A program made the translations under genes and the position numbers. From contig JAGXAM010000008.1 of assembly GCA_019075905.1 (NCBI GenBank), positions 1-64,000 on the forward strand: a stretch of 64,000 bases of DNA, written 5' to 3'. The stretch comes from Hyphomicrobiales bacterium. GTDB taxonomy: Bacteria; Pseudomonadota; Alphaproteobacteria; Rhizobiales; Beijerinckiaceae. Below, one piece after another: positions 11,652-20,273 of the stretch (the stretch's first letter is position 1; every line of letters starts with the position of its first letter). The notes under the pieces are model-generated. The model saw only the letters and a program-made list of their open reading frames with translations, had not been told where the DNA came from and did no database searches.

Positions 11652-12869
11652 ATGAAGCCCTGGCTCAACGTCGTTGGCATCGGCGAGGACGGGCTTGCTG
11701 GCCTCACACCGGCAGCCCGGCAGGCGCTGGATCGCGCCGAACTGGTCGCCGGTGGCACGAGACACCTTGATCTTGCAGAGGTTGCGCTCTCCCGGCGCCT
11801 CGCCTGGCCGCGGCCGCTGGAGGCGGCATTTCCCGAAATTCTCGCGCGTCGCGGCTCCGGGGTCTGCGTGCTGGCCAGCGGTGATCCGCTGTATTTTGGC
11901 GTTGGCTCGACCCTGCTCAAGGCCTTCGCGGGCGCGGAAATCCTGTTCTTCCCGGGCCTTTCGTCCTTCAGCCTCGCCGCTGCCAGGCTCGGCTGGGCCT
12001 TGCAGGACAGCACCTGCCTGTCGCTGCATGGCCGCACGCTGGAGCGGCTGATCCCGCAGCTGCAACCCGGGGCGCGAATTCTGGCGCTGTCATGGGACCA
12101 GACCACGCCCGCTGCCGTTGCCGCATTGTTGAATTCACGCGGGTTCGGCGACACCATCATGACTATATGCGCATGCATGAATGGGCCGCGCGAAGACCTG
12201 CGCAGCACCCGCGCCATCGACTTTTCTCTCACCGGCATCGACCCGCTCAACCTCATCGCTCTCGAAATTCCCGCCGACACGCGCGGCCGGGCCCTGCCGC
12301 TCGCAAGCGGGCTGCAGGACGACTGGTTCGAGCACGACGGCCAGCTGACGCGCAGCGACATGCGCGCCATCACGCTGGCGGCACTGCGCCCGCACCCGGG
12401 CGAATTGCTGTGGGATATCGGCGCCGGTTCGGGCGCCATCGGCATTGAATGGATGTTGCGCGGGCCGTCCCTGCGGGCGCTGGCGCTTGAACCACGGCCG
12501 GATCGCGCCGCGCGCATCCGCCGTAACGCGCTGAATCTCGGCGTTCCCGACCTGCAGATCATTGAAGTCGCCGCCCCGCAGGGCCTTGCCGCCCTGCCAC
12601 AGCCCGATGCCATCTTTATCGGCGGCGGCGCCGGTGCGCCGGGTGTCATTGAGCTGGCCTGGCAGCGCCTGAAGCCGGACGGGCGGCTGGTGATCAATGC
12701 CGTGACACTGCAGACGCAGACCTTGCTGCAGCAACACCATAGTGCCCTTGGGGGCGAAATGGTCCAGATCAGCCTTGCCCATGCCGAACCGCTCGGCCGC
12801 TTCCATGGCTGGCGCCCGGCCATGCCGATCGTGCAATGGCGCATCACCAAGGCAAGGGGCGAGCCATGA
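11652..12869 (+). CDS. cobL: Precorrin-6Y C5,15-methyltransferase (decarboxylating) CobL
   Basis: Bifunctional enzyme methylating C-5 and C-15 and removing the ring-C acetate CO2, giving precorrin-8X. The 405-residue protein has an N-terminal CbiE-like methylase ([33 protein letters not shown]) to about residue 200 and a C-terminal CbiT-like Rossmann methyltransferase with SAM motif [15 protein letters not shown] near residues 253-266. GGGGCGGCGCG precedes the start. The stop overlaps the cobE start (ATGA). It resumes the forward gene order after the reversed cobK. Confidence 0.95.
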   Translation: MKPWLNVVGIGEDGLAGLTPAARQALDRAELVAGGTRHLDLAEVALSRRLAWPRPLEAAFPEILARRGSGVCVLASGDPLYFGVGSTLLKAFAGAEILFFPGLSSFSLAAARLGWALQDSTCLSLHGRTLERLIPQLQPGARILALSWDQTTPAAVAALLNSRGFGDTIMTICACMNGPREDLRSTRAIDFSLTGIDPLNLIALEIPADTRGRALPLASGLQDDWFEHDGQLTRSDMRAITLAALRPHPGELLWDIGAGSGAIGIEWMLRGPSLRALALEPRPDRAARIRRNALNLGVPDLQIIEVAAPQGLAALPQPDAIFIGGGAGAPGVIELAWQRLKPDGRLVINAVTLQTQTLLQQHHSALGGEMVQISLAHAEPLGRFHGWRPAMPIVQWRITKARGEP

Positions 12870-13285
12870 ACATGCAAACGCATTCAGCATGGGCGCTCGG
12901 CTTCGGCTGCCAGAGCCATGCCAGCGCCGAGGCGATTGTCGCCGCTGCCACAGCGACGCTTGCGCGCGCCAGAGCGGGCTCTGCAACGCTGCCTGTCTGG
13001 CAGCTTTTCACGATTGCCAGCAAGGCGGAGCACGCTGCCTTGCATGCCGCAGCGGCCGGGCTTGGCGTCGCCATCGGCTTTTTTACATCCGACGAATTGC
13101 AGCACTTCATGGCTGGCACCACAAGGCGCTCTGCCCTTGTCGAAAGGCTGGTCGGGGTGGGGTCGGTGGCGGAAGCCGCAGCTTTGGCCGGTGCCGGGCC
13201 GGGATCGCGATTGCTGGTGGCGCGCACGCTGCATGGCGGCGTCACCACGGCACTGGCCGAGGCTGCAGAAGGAACGGCATCATGA
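12866..13285 (+). CDS. cobE: Cobalamin biosynthesis protein CobE (CbiG C-terminal-like)
   Basis: A 139-residue protein matching the CobE/CbiG C-terminal domain. It has an N-terminal [16 protein letters not shown] (family consensus resembles GIGCRRGAS), an [20 protein letters not shown] block and FFTSDEL. CobE is needed for aerobic B12 synthesis but its biochemical step is poorly defined. In the anaerobic route CbiG opens the precorrin lactone before CbiD acts. CobE here lies near cbiD, which may be meaningful. The ATG at 12866 overlaps the cobL stop, and the stop overlaps the cobM start. Confidence 0.85.
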   Translation: MNMQTHSAWALGFGCQSHASAEAIVAAATATLARARAGSATLPVWQLFTIASKAEHAALHAAAAGLGVAIGFFTSDELQHFMAGTTRRSALVERLVGVGSVAEAAALAGAGPGSRLLVARTLHGGVTTALAEAAEGTAS

Positions 13286-14052
13286 CGGTGCATTTTATTG
13301 GCGCCGGGCCGGGCGCTGCCGATTTGATAACCGTGCGCGGCCAGCAATTGCTTCAATCATGCCCGGTTTGTCTTTATGCCGGCTCGCTGGTGTCTGAGGA
13401 GGTGCTGCGCCATTGCCCGCCCGGCGCGCGCCTCATCGACACGGCACCTTTGGCGCTCGACGCCATCATCGATCATTGCATCGCCGCCACCCGGCGCGGC
13501 GAGGATGTGGCGCGGTTGCATTCCGGCGATCTCACTGTCTGGAGCGCCATGGGCGAGCAGATCGCCCGGCTAGGGCAAGCGGGCATCAGTTTCACGGTCA
13601 CGCCGGGCGTGCCGGCTTTCGCCGCCGCCGCCGCCGCCCTGGGGCGCGAACTGACCGTGCCGGGCCTGGCGCAATCGCTGGTGCTGACGCGCACGCAAGG
13701 CCGCGCCACACCTTTGCCCCCGGGCGAATCGCTCGAAGCCTTTGCCGCCACCGGTGCCACCCTGGCCTTGCATCTCTCGATTCATGCGATCGCAAGTATC
13801 TGTAAGAAGCTGCAGGCCTTTTACGCGGACGACACCCCCGTCATCGTCGTCGCCCGCGCCAGCTGGCCGGATGAGACGATCCTTCGCGGTTCCCTTACCG
13901 ACATTGCCGGGAAGGTCGAGGCCGCGGGCATCACCCGGCAGGCGCTCATCTTTGTCGGCACCAGCCTTGGCGAGGGCCTTACCGCCGAAAGCGCGCTATA
14001 CAGCGTCGATTACCAGCGCCGCTTCCGCAGTGATCCGGAGGCGGGGGCATGA
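13282..14052 (+). CDS. cobM: Precorrin-4 C11-methyltransferase CobM
   Basis: SAM-dependent methylase producing precorrin-5. The 256-residue protein starts [19 protein letters not shown] and has [31 protein letters not shown] (GDL/GDP segment), [16 protein letters not shown] and [15 protein letters not shown], all diagnostic of CobM/CbiF. ATG 13282 overlaps the cobE stop. The gene ends 14 bp before the convergent cbiD, with no obvious terminator between. Confidence 0.95.
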   Translation: MTVHFIGAGPGAADLITVRGQQLLQSCPVCLYAGSLVSEEVLRHCPPGARLIDTAPLALDAIIDHCIAATRRGEDVARLHSGDLTVWSAMGEQIARLGQAGISFTVTPGVPAFAAAAAALGRELTVPGLAQSLVLTRTQGRATPLPPGESLEAFAATGATLALHLSIHAIASICKKLQAFYADDTPVIVVARASWPDETILRGSLTDIAGKVEAAGITRQALIFVGTSLGEGLTAESALYSVDYQRRFRSDPEAGA

Positions 14053-14066
14053 ACTTGCAGCTGCCT

Positions 14067-15155
14067 TCATCGCAATGGTTTCAGGCCGGTTGTCGCCAGA
14101 AGCGTACCGGCGCGGTCGAAAATGGCGATTTCAAGCTCGCAGGGGGTTGCCCCGAGCAGGTCCGCCGCCGTGTGCCAGGCGCGTTCGGCGACAACGGCGC
14201 TGAGCCTGCCGCTGTCATCGAGCGCCCGGGCATGCAGGGCGCTGTTGGCGGTCTTGATCGCCGCGACGGCGCCAGCGCTGGCGCCAGCTTCGGCCGCACG
14301 CGCGCTCAGCCACAGCGGGTCAACCTCGCCGCGCCGCGAGTGCAGGTCGAGCAGGCCCTGGCCAAGCTTGGTCATTTTGCCAAAACCCCCGGCAATGCTC
14401 AGGCGGGGCAGGGGGTGGCGGCGCAGGTATTTCAGCATGCCGCCGACAAAATCGCCCATTTCGATCAAGGCCGCGTCCGGCAGGCCATGCAGTTGCATGA
14501 TGGCAGCTTCCGAGGTCGAGCCGGTGGCACCGGCGACATGTGTCAGGCCGCTGGCGCGCGCCACATCAATGCCGCGATGGATACTGTCGATCCATGCGGC
14601 GCAGGAATAGGGCACGACAATGCCGGTGGTGCCGAGCACCGACAGCCCGCCGATGATTCCGAGCCGCGGGTTGAGGGTGCGCAGCGCCAGCGCCTCGCCG
14701 CCCGGAATGGCAATCTCGACATGGATATCGACAGCCTTGCCGGCAATATCGGCGATGGCCTTGCTGATCATGGCGCGCGGCACCGGATTGATCGCCGGTT
14801 CGCCCGGCGCCAGCGGCAGGCCGGGGCGCGTCACCGTGCCCACCCCCGGCCCGGCATGAAACACAATGCCTTCTCCCGGCAGGGCACGCCAGACCCGGGC
14901 GATCACCAGCACGCCATGGGTGACATCCGGATCGTCGCCGGCATCCTTGATAATGCCGGCGCGGGCGAAATCCGGGCCGCGCTCCTGCATGGCCAGCGCA
15001 AAGGCCGGGGTCTGCCCCTGCGGCAGGGTGATGGTCACCGGGTCAGGAAAAGCCTCGCCGACGAGGGCGCTGGCGGCGGCCTTGGCGGCTGCGGCTGCGC
15101 AGGCGCCGGTGGTCCAGCCGCGTCGCAGCGTAGGGGAGAGGGGTTCGGCCTGCAT
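14067..15155 (-). CDS. cbiD: CbiD-type cobalt-precorrin-5B C1-methyltransferase
   Basis: 362 residues from ATG 15155, which has AAGGG 6 nt upstream; the in-frame 15191 start is less likely. Family blocks: RRGWTTGACAAAAAKAA, DDPDVTHG, NPRLGIIGGLSVLGTTGIV, GATGSTSEAAIMQLHGL, GGFGKMTKLGQGLLDLHS. CbiD belongs to the anaerobic pathway (C-1 methylation), yet every other ring-modifying gene here is of the aerobic type. No CobF, the usual aerobic C-1 methylase/deacylase, is present. The gene is reversed relative to the cluster, convergent with cobM and divergent from cobB (50 bp between starts). Confidence 0.93.
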   Translation of the reverse strand: MQAEPLSPTLRRGWTTGACAAAAAKAAASALVGEAFPDPVTITLPQGQTPAFALAMQERGPDFARAGIIKDAGDDPDVTHGVLVIARVWRALPGEGIVFHAGPGVGTVTRPGLPLAPGEPAINPVPRAMISKAIADIAGKAVDIHVEIAIPGGEALALRTLNPRLGIIGGLSVLGTTGIVVPYSCAAWIDSIHRGIDVARASGLTHVAGATGSTSEAAIMQLHGLPDAALIEMGDFVGGMLKYLRRHPLPRLSIAGGFGKMTKLGQGLLDLHSRRGEVDPLWLSARAAEAGASAGAVAAIKTANSALHARALDDSGRLSAVVAERAWHTAADLLGATPCELEIAIFDRAGTLLATTGLKPLR

Positions 15156-15205
15156 CGCCGCCCTTGGTATAGCGCCTGTGCGCCGCTGCATAGGGGGGCG
15201 ACGCC

Positions 15206-16531
15206 ATGAGCCAGCAAGATCGCGCGCCCCGGGGCCTGATGATCAGCGCGCCGCGCTCGGGCTCCGGCAAGACCCTGCTGACGCTTGGCCTGATGCGCGC
15301 CCTGACGCGGCGCGGCCATCGCGTGGCCGGCCTGAAAAATGGGCCCGATTATATCGATCCGGCCTTCCATGAAGCCGCATGCGGCCATGCCAGCTACAAT
15401 CTCGATAGCTGGGCGATGCACGAGGCGCAGATCGGCGCCGTGCTGCGCGCCTTGCCGGCCCCGGCACCGCTGCTGGTGGCCGAAGGCTCGATGGGCCTGT
15501 TTGATGGCGTGCCCGGCGCGCCCGGCGCCACCGGGTCCTCCAGCGACCTTGCCGCCATGCTGGCCCTGCCGGTGGTGCTGATTGTCGATGTCAGCGGCCA
15601 GAGCCAGTCTGTGGCCGCCGTGGTGCGCGGATTTGCCAGCCATCGCGCCGATGTGCGCATCGCCGGGCTGGTGCTGAACAAGCTCGCCAGCCCGCGCCAC
15701 GAGCGCCTGACGCGTGAAGCCGTGGCAGAGCTCGGCCTGCCGGTGCTGGGTGCCCTGCCGCGCCAGAACGCGCTGGCGCTGCCCGAGCGCCATCTCGGCC
15801 TGGTGCAGGCGGTTGAAACCAATGATCTTGCAGCAAAAATCGACACAATGGCCGATTTCATCGAGGCCCATGCCGATGTTGCCGCGCTCGCCGCACTTGC
15901 GGCGCCCCTGCGCCTGCCACCAGCCGGACGCACGCTTCTGCGCCCGCCGGGACAGCGCATAGCTTTGGCGCGCGATGCCGCCTTTTCCTTCATTTATCCG
16001 CATCTTTTGGCAGGCTGGCGCGCGGCCGGCGCGGAAATCTTCCCGTTTTCGCCGCTGGCCGATGCCGCGCCCGATCCTGCCTGCGATATTTGCTGGCTGC
16101 CGGGCGGCTACCCCGAATTGCATGCCGGGCCGCTGGCAGCAGCATCGCGCTTTGCCGCCGGCCTTCGCTATTTTGCCCGGCACAAGCCTGTGCATGGCGA
16201 GTGCGGCGGCTATATGGTGCTGGGCGAGGGCCTCGTTGATGCCGGGGGCCTGCGCCATGCCATGCCCGGCCTCTTGGCCATCGAAACCGATTTCTCCCGC
16301 CGGAAGATGACGCTTGGCTATCGCACCGCCACCCTGCGGGCCGATGGCCCGCTCGGCCCCGCCGGCACAAGGTTGCGCGGCCACGAGTTTCACTATGCCG
16401 CGCTGACCCGCAACGATGAAGCAGCCTTGGCCGACGGTCAGGATGCCTATGGCAGCCCGGTCACGCCGATGGGCAGCCGTCGCGGCCAGGTTACGGGCAG
16501 CTTTTTTCACGTCATTGCGGAGGCTCCATGA
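15206..16531 (+). CDS. cobB: Hydrogenobyrinic acid a,c-diamide synthase CobB
   Basis: ATP- and glutamine-dependent amidation of the a and c side chains, just before cobalt insertion. The 441-residue protein has an N-terminal ATP-binding domain with P-loop-like APRSGSGKTLLTLGLMRAL, then KNGPDYIDPAFHEAACGHAS. The C-terminal class I glutaminase domain has its nucleophile at about Cys333 (HGECGGYMVLGEG) and the partner His in RGHEFHYAAL. A GGGGGGCG stretch precedes the start. A promoter in the 50-bp gap to cbiD, or read-through from cobM, must drive it. The stop overlaps bluB (ATGA). Confidence 0.95.
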   Translation: MSQQDRAPRGLMISAPRSGSGKTLLTLGLMRALTRRGHRVAGLKNGPDYIDPAFHEAACGHASYNLDSWAMHEAQIGAVLRALPAPAPLLVAEGSMGLFDGVPGAPGATGSSSDLAAMLALPVVLIVDVSGQSQSVAAVVRGFASHRADVRIAGLVLNKLASPRHERLTREAVAELGLPVLGALPRQNALALPERHLGLVQAVETNDLAAKIDTMADFIEAHADVAALAALAAPLRLPPAGRTLLRPPGQRIALARDAAFSFIYPHLLAGWRAAGAEIFPFSPLADAAPDPACDICWLPGGYPELHAGPLAAASRFAAGLRYFARHKPVHGECGGYMVLGEGLVDAGGLRHAMPGLLAIETDFSRRKMTLGYRTATLRADGPLGPAGTRLRGHEFHYAALTRNDEAALADGQDAYGSPVTPMGSRRGQVTGSFFHVIAEAP

Positions 16532-17178
16532 CGACACGCGCCGACCCACCGATGTTTGATGCCGCCTTTCAGGCCAAACTGGCCCTGTTGATCGCCTGGC
16601 GGCGTGATGTCCGGCGGTTTCGTGACGAGGCTGTGCCGCAGGCCATGCTCGATCACCTGCTGGATCTGGTGCAGCTCTCGCCCTCGGTCGGCAACAGCCA
16701 GCCCTGGCGCATCGTCTCGGTCACGCAAAAGGCGCGCCGCGCTGCCATTCGCGCCAATTTTGAGCAAGCCAATGCCGCAGCCTTGCAATCCTACCAGGGC
16801 GAGCGTGCGGCGCTCTATGCACGCCTGAAGCTTTCCGGCCTCGACATCGCCCCGGTGCACTGGGCGATATTTTGCGATCATGCGACGCGGCAGGGCCAGG
16901 GCCTTGGCACCGCCACCATGCCGGAAATGCTCGATGCCTCGGTCAGCGGCATGATCGCCACCCTGTGGCTCGCGGCGCGGGCGCAGGGGCTCGGGCTGGG
17001 CTGGGTGTCAATCCTCGATCCGCGCGCGGCCACAGCCACGCTCGATGTGCCGTCCGACTGGAAGCTCATCGCCTATCTTTGTATAGGCTGGCCGCAGGAA
17101 GAACACGCCGATCCGGAACTGGTGCGCTTTCGCTGGCAGAACCGCACCCTTGCCGGCCGCCAGGTGCTGGAGCGCTAG
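16528..17178 (+). CDS. bluB: 5,6-dimethylbenzimidazole synthase BluB
   Basis: Oxygen-dependent flavin destructase that cannibalises FMNH2 to form DMB, the lower ligand of cobalamin. The 216-residue nitroreductase-fold protein has WRRDVRRF (Asp27 matches the conserved catalytic Asp of BluB), SVGNSQPWRIV for flavin phosphate binding, and LGLGWVSILDP. It is translationally coupled to cobB. Together with cobG it shows the organism makes true cobalamin and needs O2 to do so. It ends tail to tail with the extensin-like gene, 13 bp away. Confidence 0.94.
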   Translation: MTTRADPPMFDAAFQAKLALLIAWRRDVRRFRDEAVPQAMLDHLLDLVQLSPSVGNSQPWRIVSVTQKARRAAIRANFEQANAAALQSYQGERAALYARLKLSGLDIAPVHWAIFCDHATRQGQGLGTATMPEMLDASVSGMIATLWLAARAQGLGLGWVSILDPRAATATLDVPSDWKLIAYLCIGWPQEEHADPELVRFRWQNRTLAGRQVLER

Positions 17179-17191
17179 CGGCGTCTTGCGC

Positions 17192-18196
17192 TTACTTGCG
17201 CAGCGATGATGTCGAATTCCAGTCGACCAGACTGCCGTCACCATAAAGCGGATCGGGGCGCTTGCGTGCTGGCGGCGGCGGCGGTGCTGCCAGCGGCGCG
17301 CTGAAGCCGACCGTCGGCTGCTCCACTGGATAACCGCGCACCGGGAACGTATGCACCGCGACCACCTGTGGCGGCAGGTCAAGGCTCGGGCCACGCCCGC
17401 GCGGCAGGGCCTGCTGCACGATCATCGGCGCGGTCCGGCGGCTGGCAACGTCGAGCGGCTCATGCACATGCGGCGGATCGGGCAGATTGTCGATGCGCGG
17501 CGATTCCATCGGGTGTTGTGGACGCGGGCGGCAATAGCGACGCGGCCCATGCGAGGTATTGCCATGGAAAGCGAGGTCGAGGTGGAAATGGTTGAAGTGG
17601 AAGCGGTCGGCACCCGGCCCCAGCACTGTGGTGAAATCCTCGCAGGCCCCGCCCTCGACATCACGCAGGAACGCCTGGGCGCGCGGGCCACCGCGAGTCC
17701 AGTCATGCACAACCGAGATCATGCGGCCATCGGCGAGACGAAACCCGCCCACATCAATGGCATTGCCGAACGAATGCTCTGACAATCTTGCCCCGGGACG
17801 GTGATCAATGGTGCGGCAGGCATAAGTGCCCATGGAACTGAGCTCGACCACCCTTTCACCGAACCTCGCCTGCGCGGCGGGCTGAACCACACCCTCAAGC
17901 CAGCGGTTCATGGCCTCGATCATCGGGCAGGCCAGAATGAAATGCGCATTCAGGGCAACGGTGCCATTCGCCAGCGCATACATGCGAAATGGCCGCTGCA
18001 TGCCGCAAATGCCCGGGCCGTTGATGGGATTTTCCGGCCGCAGCCATTGCGAGGCCAGATGCGGGTGCTCTGCAAGACAGGCATCTTCTGCCGCATTGCG
18101 CCAAGCAGGACGCCGGGGGGCAGGCTCCATATAGGAGCAGCCGCTGATCAACCAGCAGAGGGCGAGAGCGACATATGGCGATACGCGACGAGCCAT
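17192..18196 (-). CDS. Extensin-family lipoprotein (peptidase M15-like fold)
   Basis: 334 residues with a lipoprotein signal: a hydrophobic core then LISGC (Cys20). The central part matches the bacterial extensin-like C-terminal domain: CGMQRPFRM, TYACRTIDHRPG, SEHSFGNAIDVGGF and HFNHFHLDLAF. The SxHxxGxAxD and HxxHxH patterns resemble zinc DD-/LD-carboxypeptidases of the M15/VanY fold, so a cell-wall role at the outer or inner membrane is plausible but unproven. The C-terminal 100 residues are rich in Pro, with a run of prolines near the end. No partner gene is evident; it diverges from the creatininase-like gene. Confidence 0.82.
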   Translation of the reverse strand: MARRVSPYVALALCWLISGCSYMEPAPRRPAWRNAAEDACLAEHPHLASQWLRPENPINGPGICGMQRPFRMYALANGTVALNAHFILACPMIEAMNRWLEGVVQPAAQARFGERVVELSSMGTYACRTIDHRPGARLSEHSFGNAIDVGGFRLADGRMISVVHDWTRGGPRAQAFLRDVEGGACEDFTTVLGPGADRFHFNHFHLDLAFHGNTSHGPRRYCRPRPQHPMESPRIDNLPDPPHVHEPLDVASRRTAPMIVQQALPRGRGPSLDLPPQVVAVHTFPVRGYPVEQPTVGFSAPLAAPPPPPARKRPDPLYGDGSLVDWNSTSSLRK

Positions 18197-18285
18197 TCAT
18201 CGAAAATGGCGACAATTTTTTAAGATCGCGTTAAGAGAGCCTGTGGCCTCGTGCTGCATCCCTTTTGGCCCTTCGAGATGACAAG

Positions 18286-19104
18286 ATGCCCGCATTTTCG
18301 CACCATCAATGGGCGTCGCTGACCACGGCGCAGATCGAGCACATCGACATGGGCGAGGCGATCTGTGTGCTGCCGGTGGCCGCCGTCGAGCAGCACGGCC
18401 CGCACCTGCCGCTCGGCACCGATACCATGATCATGGAGGGCTATCTGGCGCGCCTGCTGCCACGCCTTCCCGCTGGGGAGCCGGTGCTGTTTCTGCCGGT
18501 GCAAAGCGTCGGGGCCTCGCGCGAGCATGAGAATTTTCCCGGCACACTGTCGCTCGCCCCGGATGTGGCGATGCGCATATGGGGCGATATGCTGGCGCAG
18601 GTGGCCGCGACCGGCTGCCGCAAGCTGCTGCTGCTCAATTCCCATGGCGGCAATGTCCCGGTGCTTGATCTTGTCGCGCGCGAAGCCCGCGCCGCGCATG
18701 ACGTGCTGGCGGTGACGGCGTCGTGGCATCGATTCGGCTATCCCGAAGGCCTGTTCAGCGATGCCGAGCGCCTGCATGGCATCCATGGCGGCGATATCGA
18801 AACCTCGCTGATGCTGGCCTTCCGGCCCGAGCTGGTGAACATGGCGCTGGCGGATGATTTTGTGCCAGCCAGCGTCGACATGGCGGCGAGCTTCACCTGG
18901 CTCAGGGCCAATCATCCCGTCGGTTTTGGCTGGATGGCAGAAGACCTCTCTGCCCGGGGTGCCATGGGCAATGCCGCCTTGGCGACTCGCGCCAAGGGCG
19001 AACTGGCTGCCGAACATGCCGTCAAGGCCTGTCTTGACCTGTTGCAGGATATCAAGAAATTCGATCTTGCGCGGTTGCGCGCCGGGCCGTTCACGTTCGC
19101 GTGA
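18286..19104 (+). CDS. Creatininase-family amidohydrolase
   Basis: A 272-residue cytoplasmic metal-dependent amidohydrolase. Family ligands are present: Glu/His/Asp in VEQHGPHLPLGTD, His in NSHGGN, and Glu in HGGDIETS. The family includes creatininase, FAPy deformylase and the mycofactocin factor MftE, so the substrate cannot be named from sequence. No creatine, mycofactocin or pyrimidine genes are near. ATG 18286 is chosen because homology begins there; an upstream TTG (18265) is possible. A 94-bp spacer with a direct/inverted repeat separates it from the cupredoxin gene on the same strand. Confidence 0.85.
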   Translation: MPAFSHHQWASLTTAQIEHIDMGEAICVLPVAAVEQHGPHLPLGTDTMIMEGYLARLLPRLPAGEPVLFLPVQSVGASREHENFPGTLSLAPDVAMRIWGDMLAQVAATGCRKLLLLNSHGGNVPVLDLVAREARAAHDVLAVTASWHRFGYPEGLFSDAERLHGIHGGDIETSLMLAFRPELVNMALADDFVPASVDMAASFTWLRANHPVGFGWMAEDLSARGAMGNAALATRAKGELAAEHAVKACLDLLQDIKKFDLARLRAGPFTFA

Positions 19105-19183
19105 ATTGCAACTGCTTGGAGTTGATGTCAGCTTGCGTTCATGCCCAGCGTGGCACATCTCGCGTGCTGACTTGAATTGCAAC
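19102..19183 (+). repeat. Direct 11-bp repeat flanking an imperfect stem-loop
   Basis: TGAATTGCAAC occurs at 19102-19112, overlapping the creatininase stop codon, and again at 19173-19183, 71 bp apart start to start. Between them GTCAGC..GCG pairs with CGC..GCTGAC (about 19127-19170). The second copy ends 15 bp before the cupredoxin start. It may be an operator, a processing site, or chance. Confidence 0.4.
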
Positions 19184-19198
19184 CTTTGGGAAATCGCC

Positions 19199-19642
19199 AT
19201 GAGCAAGATTTTTAATGCCGTCATTACCGCCGTTGCCCTGGTTTCTGCGCCGCTGGCGGCCCATGCCACAGCAACGATCGTCCACGTCAAACTTGAGGAC
19301 AAGACCACTGGTCCGAAAATCAAGGGCATGGTGATGGACGCCGACAAGACCAGCGTCCCGGCCGGCAAGGTCACTTTCATGGTGACGAATGAATCGAAGG
19401 CGCTGGTGCATGAAATGATTGTCATGCACGCCGCGCTGCCGGTCACCAAGTTCCCCTATAACAAGGCGACACAGCGCGCGATCGAAAGCAAGATGCATTC
19501 GATGGGCGAGGTCTCGGAAACCAGGCCTGGCAAGTCTGGCACGCTGACCGTCAATCTCAAGCCCGGCAATTATGTGCTGATGTGCAACCAGCCCGGCCAT
19601 CTGATGAGTGGCATGTATGAGAAGTTCGTTGTAACAAAATGA
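19199..19642 (+). CDS. Periplasmic cupredoxin (blue copper protein)
   Basis: 147 residues with an N-terminal Sec signal peptide (cleavage likely after AHA, residue 23) and a single cupredoxin domain. The type 1 copper ligands are visible: His71 (VHEM), Cys129, His134 and Met139 in CNQPGHLMSGM, spacing CX4HX4M. It should carry electrons, or bind copper, in the periplasm. It sits between a creatininase-family gene and coxG. No oxidase or dehydrogenase partner is adjacent, so the redox partner is unknown. The start at 19199 gives a proper signal peptide; a long upstream in-frame extension overlaps the previous gene and is not real. Confidence 0.9.
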   Translation: MSKIFNAVITAVALVSAPLAAHATATIVHVKLEDKTTGPKIKGMVMDADKTSVPAGKVTFMVTNESKALVHEMIVMHAALPVTKFPYNKATQRAIESKMHSMGEVSETRPGKSGTLTVNLKPGNYVLMCNQPGHLMSGMYEKFVVTK

Positions 19643-19747
19643 TGTCTACGCCCTAATGTGCGCTTGACGTTCGCATGTTGAACAGAAACAGTGCGCCTCG
19701 AGAAAGGCGCGCTGGTTCTGGCGCGCAATGATGGGAGGCCCGATATC

Positions 19748-20266
19748 ATGGACATGAATGGTTCAATGCGGATCGAGGCGCCGCGCGAAAAGGTCTATGC
19801 AGCGCTGAACGATCCGGAAGTTCTCAAGCAATGCGTGCCCGGTTGCGAGAGTATCGAGAAGCAGTCCGATACCGACATGACCGCGAAGGTGACGATCAAG
19901 ATCGGCCCGGTCAAGGCGTCTTTTGCCGGCAAGATCACCCTGTCTGACCTTGATCCGCCCAATGGCTATACCATCAATGGCGAGGGCACCGGCGGTGTCG
20001 CAGGCTATGCCAAGGGCGGTGCCAAGGTGACGCTGGTTGCCGATGGCGATGCGACCATTCTCAATTATGTCGTTGATGCGCAGATTGGCGGCAAGCTGGC
20101 GCAGCTTGGCTCGCGCCTGATCGACTCGACCGCCAAGAAACTCGCGGGCGAGTTTTTCGAGTCCTTCAGCGCCGTCGTCGCTCCGGCCGCGCCGAAGGAA
20201 GAGGCCGCCAGTGACGAAGCCGCGGCCGCGCCCAAAAAGGGCTGGCTCGGCAAGATCATGGGATAG
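19748..20266 (+). CDS. CoxG family (SRPBCC fold) protein
   Basis: 172 residues. The first ~145 match CO dehydrogenase subunit G (CoxG): [44 protein letters not shown] and [13 protein letters not shown] short Ala/Glu/Lys linker and a Trp-Leu-Gly-Lys tail ([10 protein letters not shown]) follow, which in some CoxG proteins helps attach to the membrane. Family members recruit molybdenum hydroxylases to the membrane, but no coxMSL genes are in the window, so this is an orphan whose partner is elsewhere or not a CO dehydrogenase. GGGAGG lies 10 nt before ATG 19748. proA starts 7 nt downstream. Confidence 0.87.
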   Translation: MDMNGSMRIEAPREKVYAALNDPEVLKQCVPGCESIEKQSDTDMTAKVTIKIGPVKASFAGKITLSDLDPPNGYTINGEGTGGVAGYAKGGAKVTLVADGDATILNYVVDAQIGGKLAQLGSRLIDSTAKKLAGEFFESFSAVVAPAAPKEEAASDEAAAAPKKGWLGKIMG

Positions 20267-20273
20267 CCCGGAA

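Noticed and set aside
14049-15209. A 386-codon plus-strand frame joining cobM to cobB
   Set aside because: It would keep the cluster on one strand, but the minus strand encodes an unmistakable CbiD and the plus translation has no family features.
16500-16530. A separate regulatory site before bluB
   Set aside because: bluB overlaps the cobB stop by 4 nt, so there is no leader for a riboswitch.
19199-19642. Cupredoxin as a subunit of a copper nitrite reductase or cytochrome oxidase
   Set aside because: It is a single-domain 147-residue protein with one type 1 site only and no CuA motif or second copper domain.
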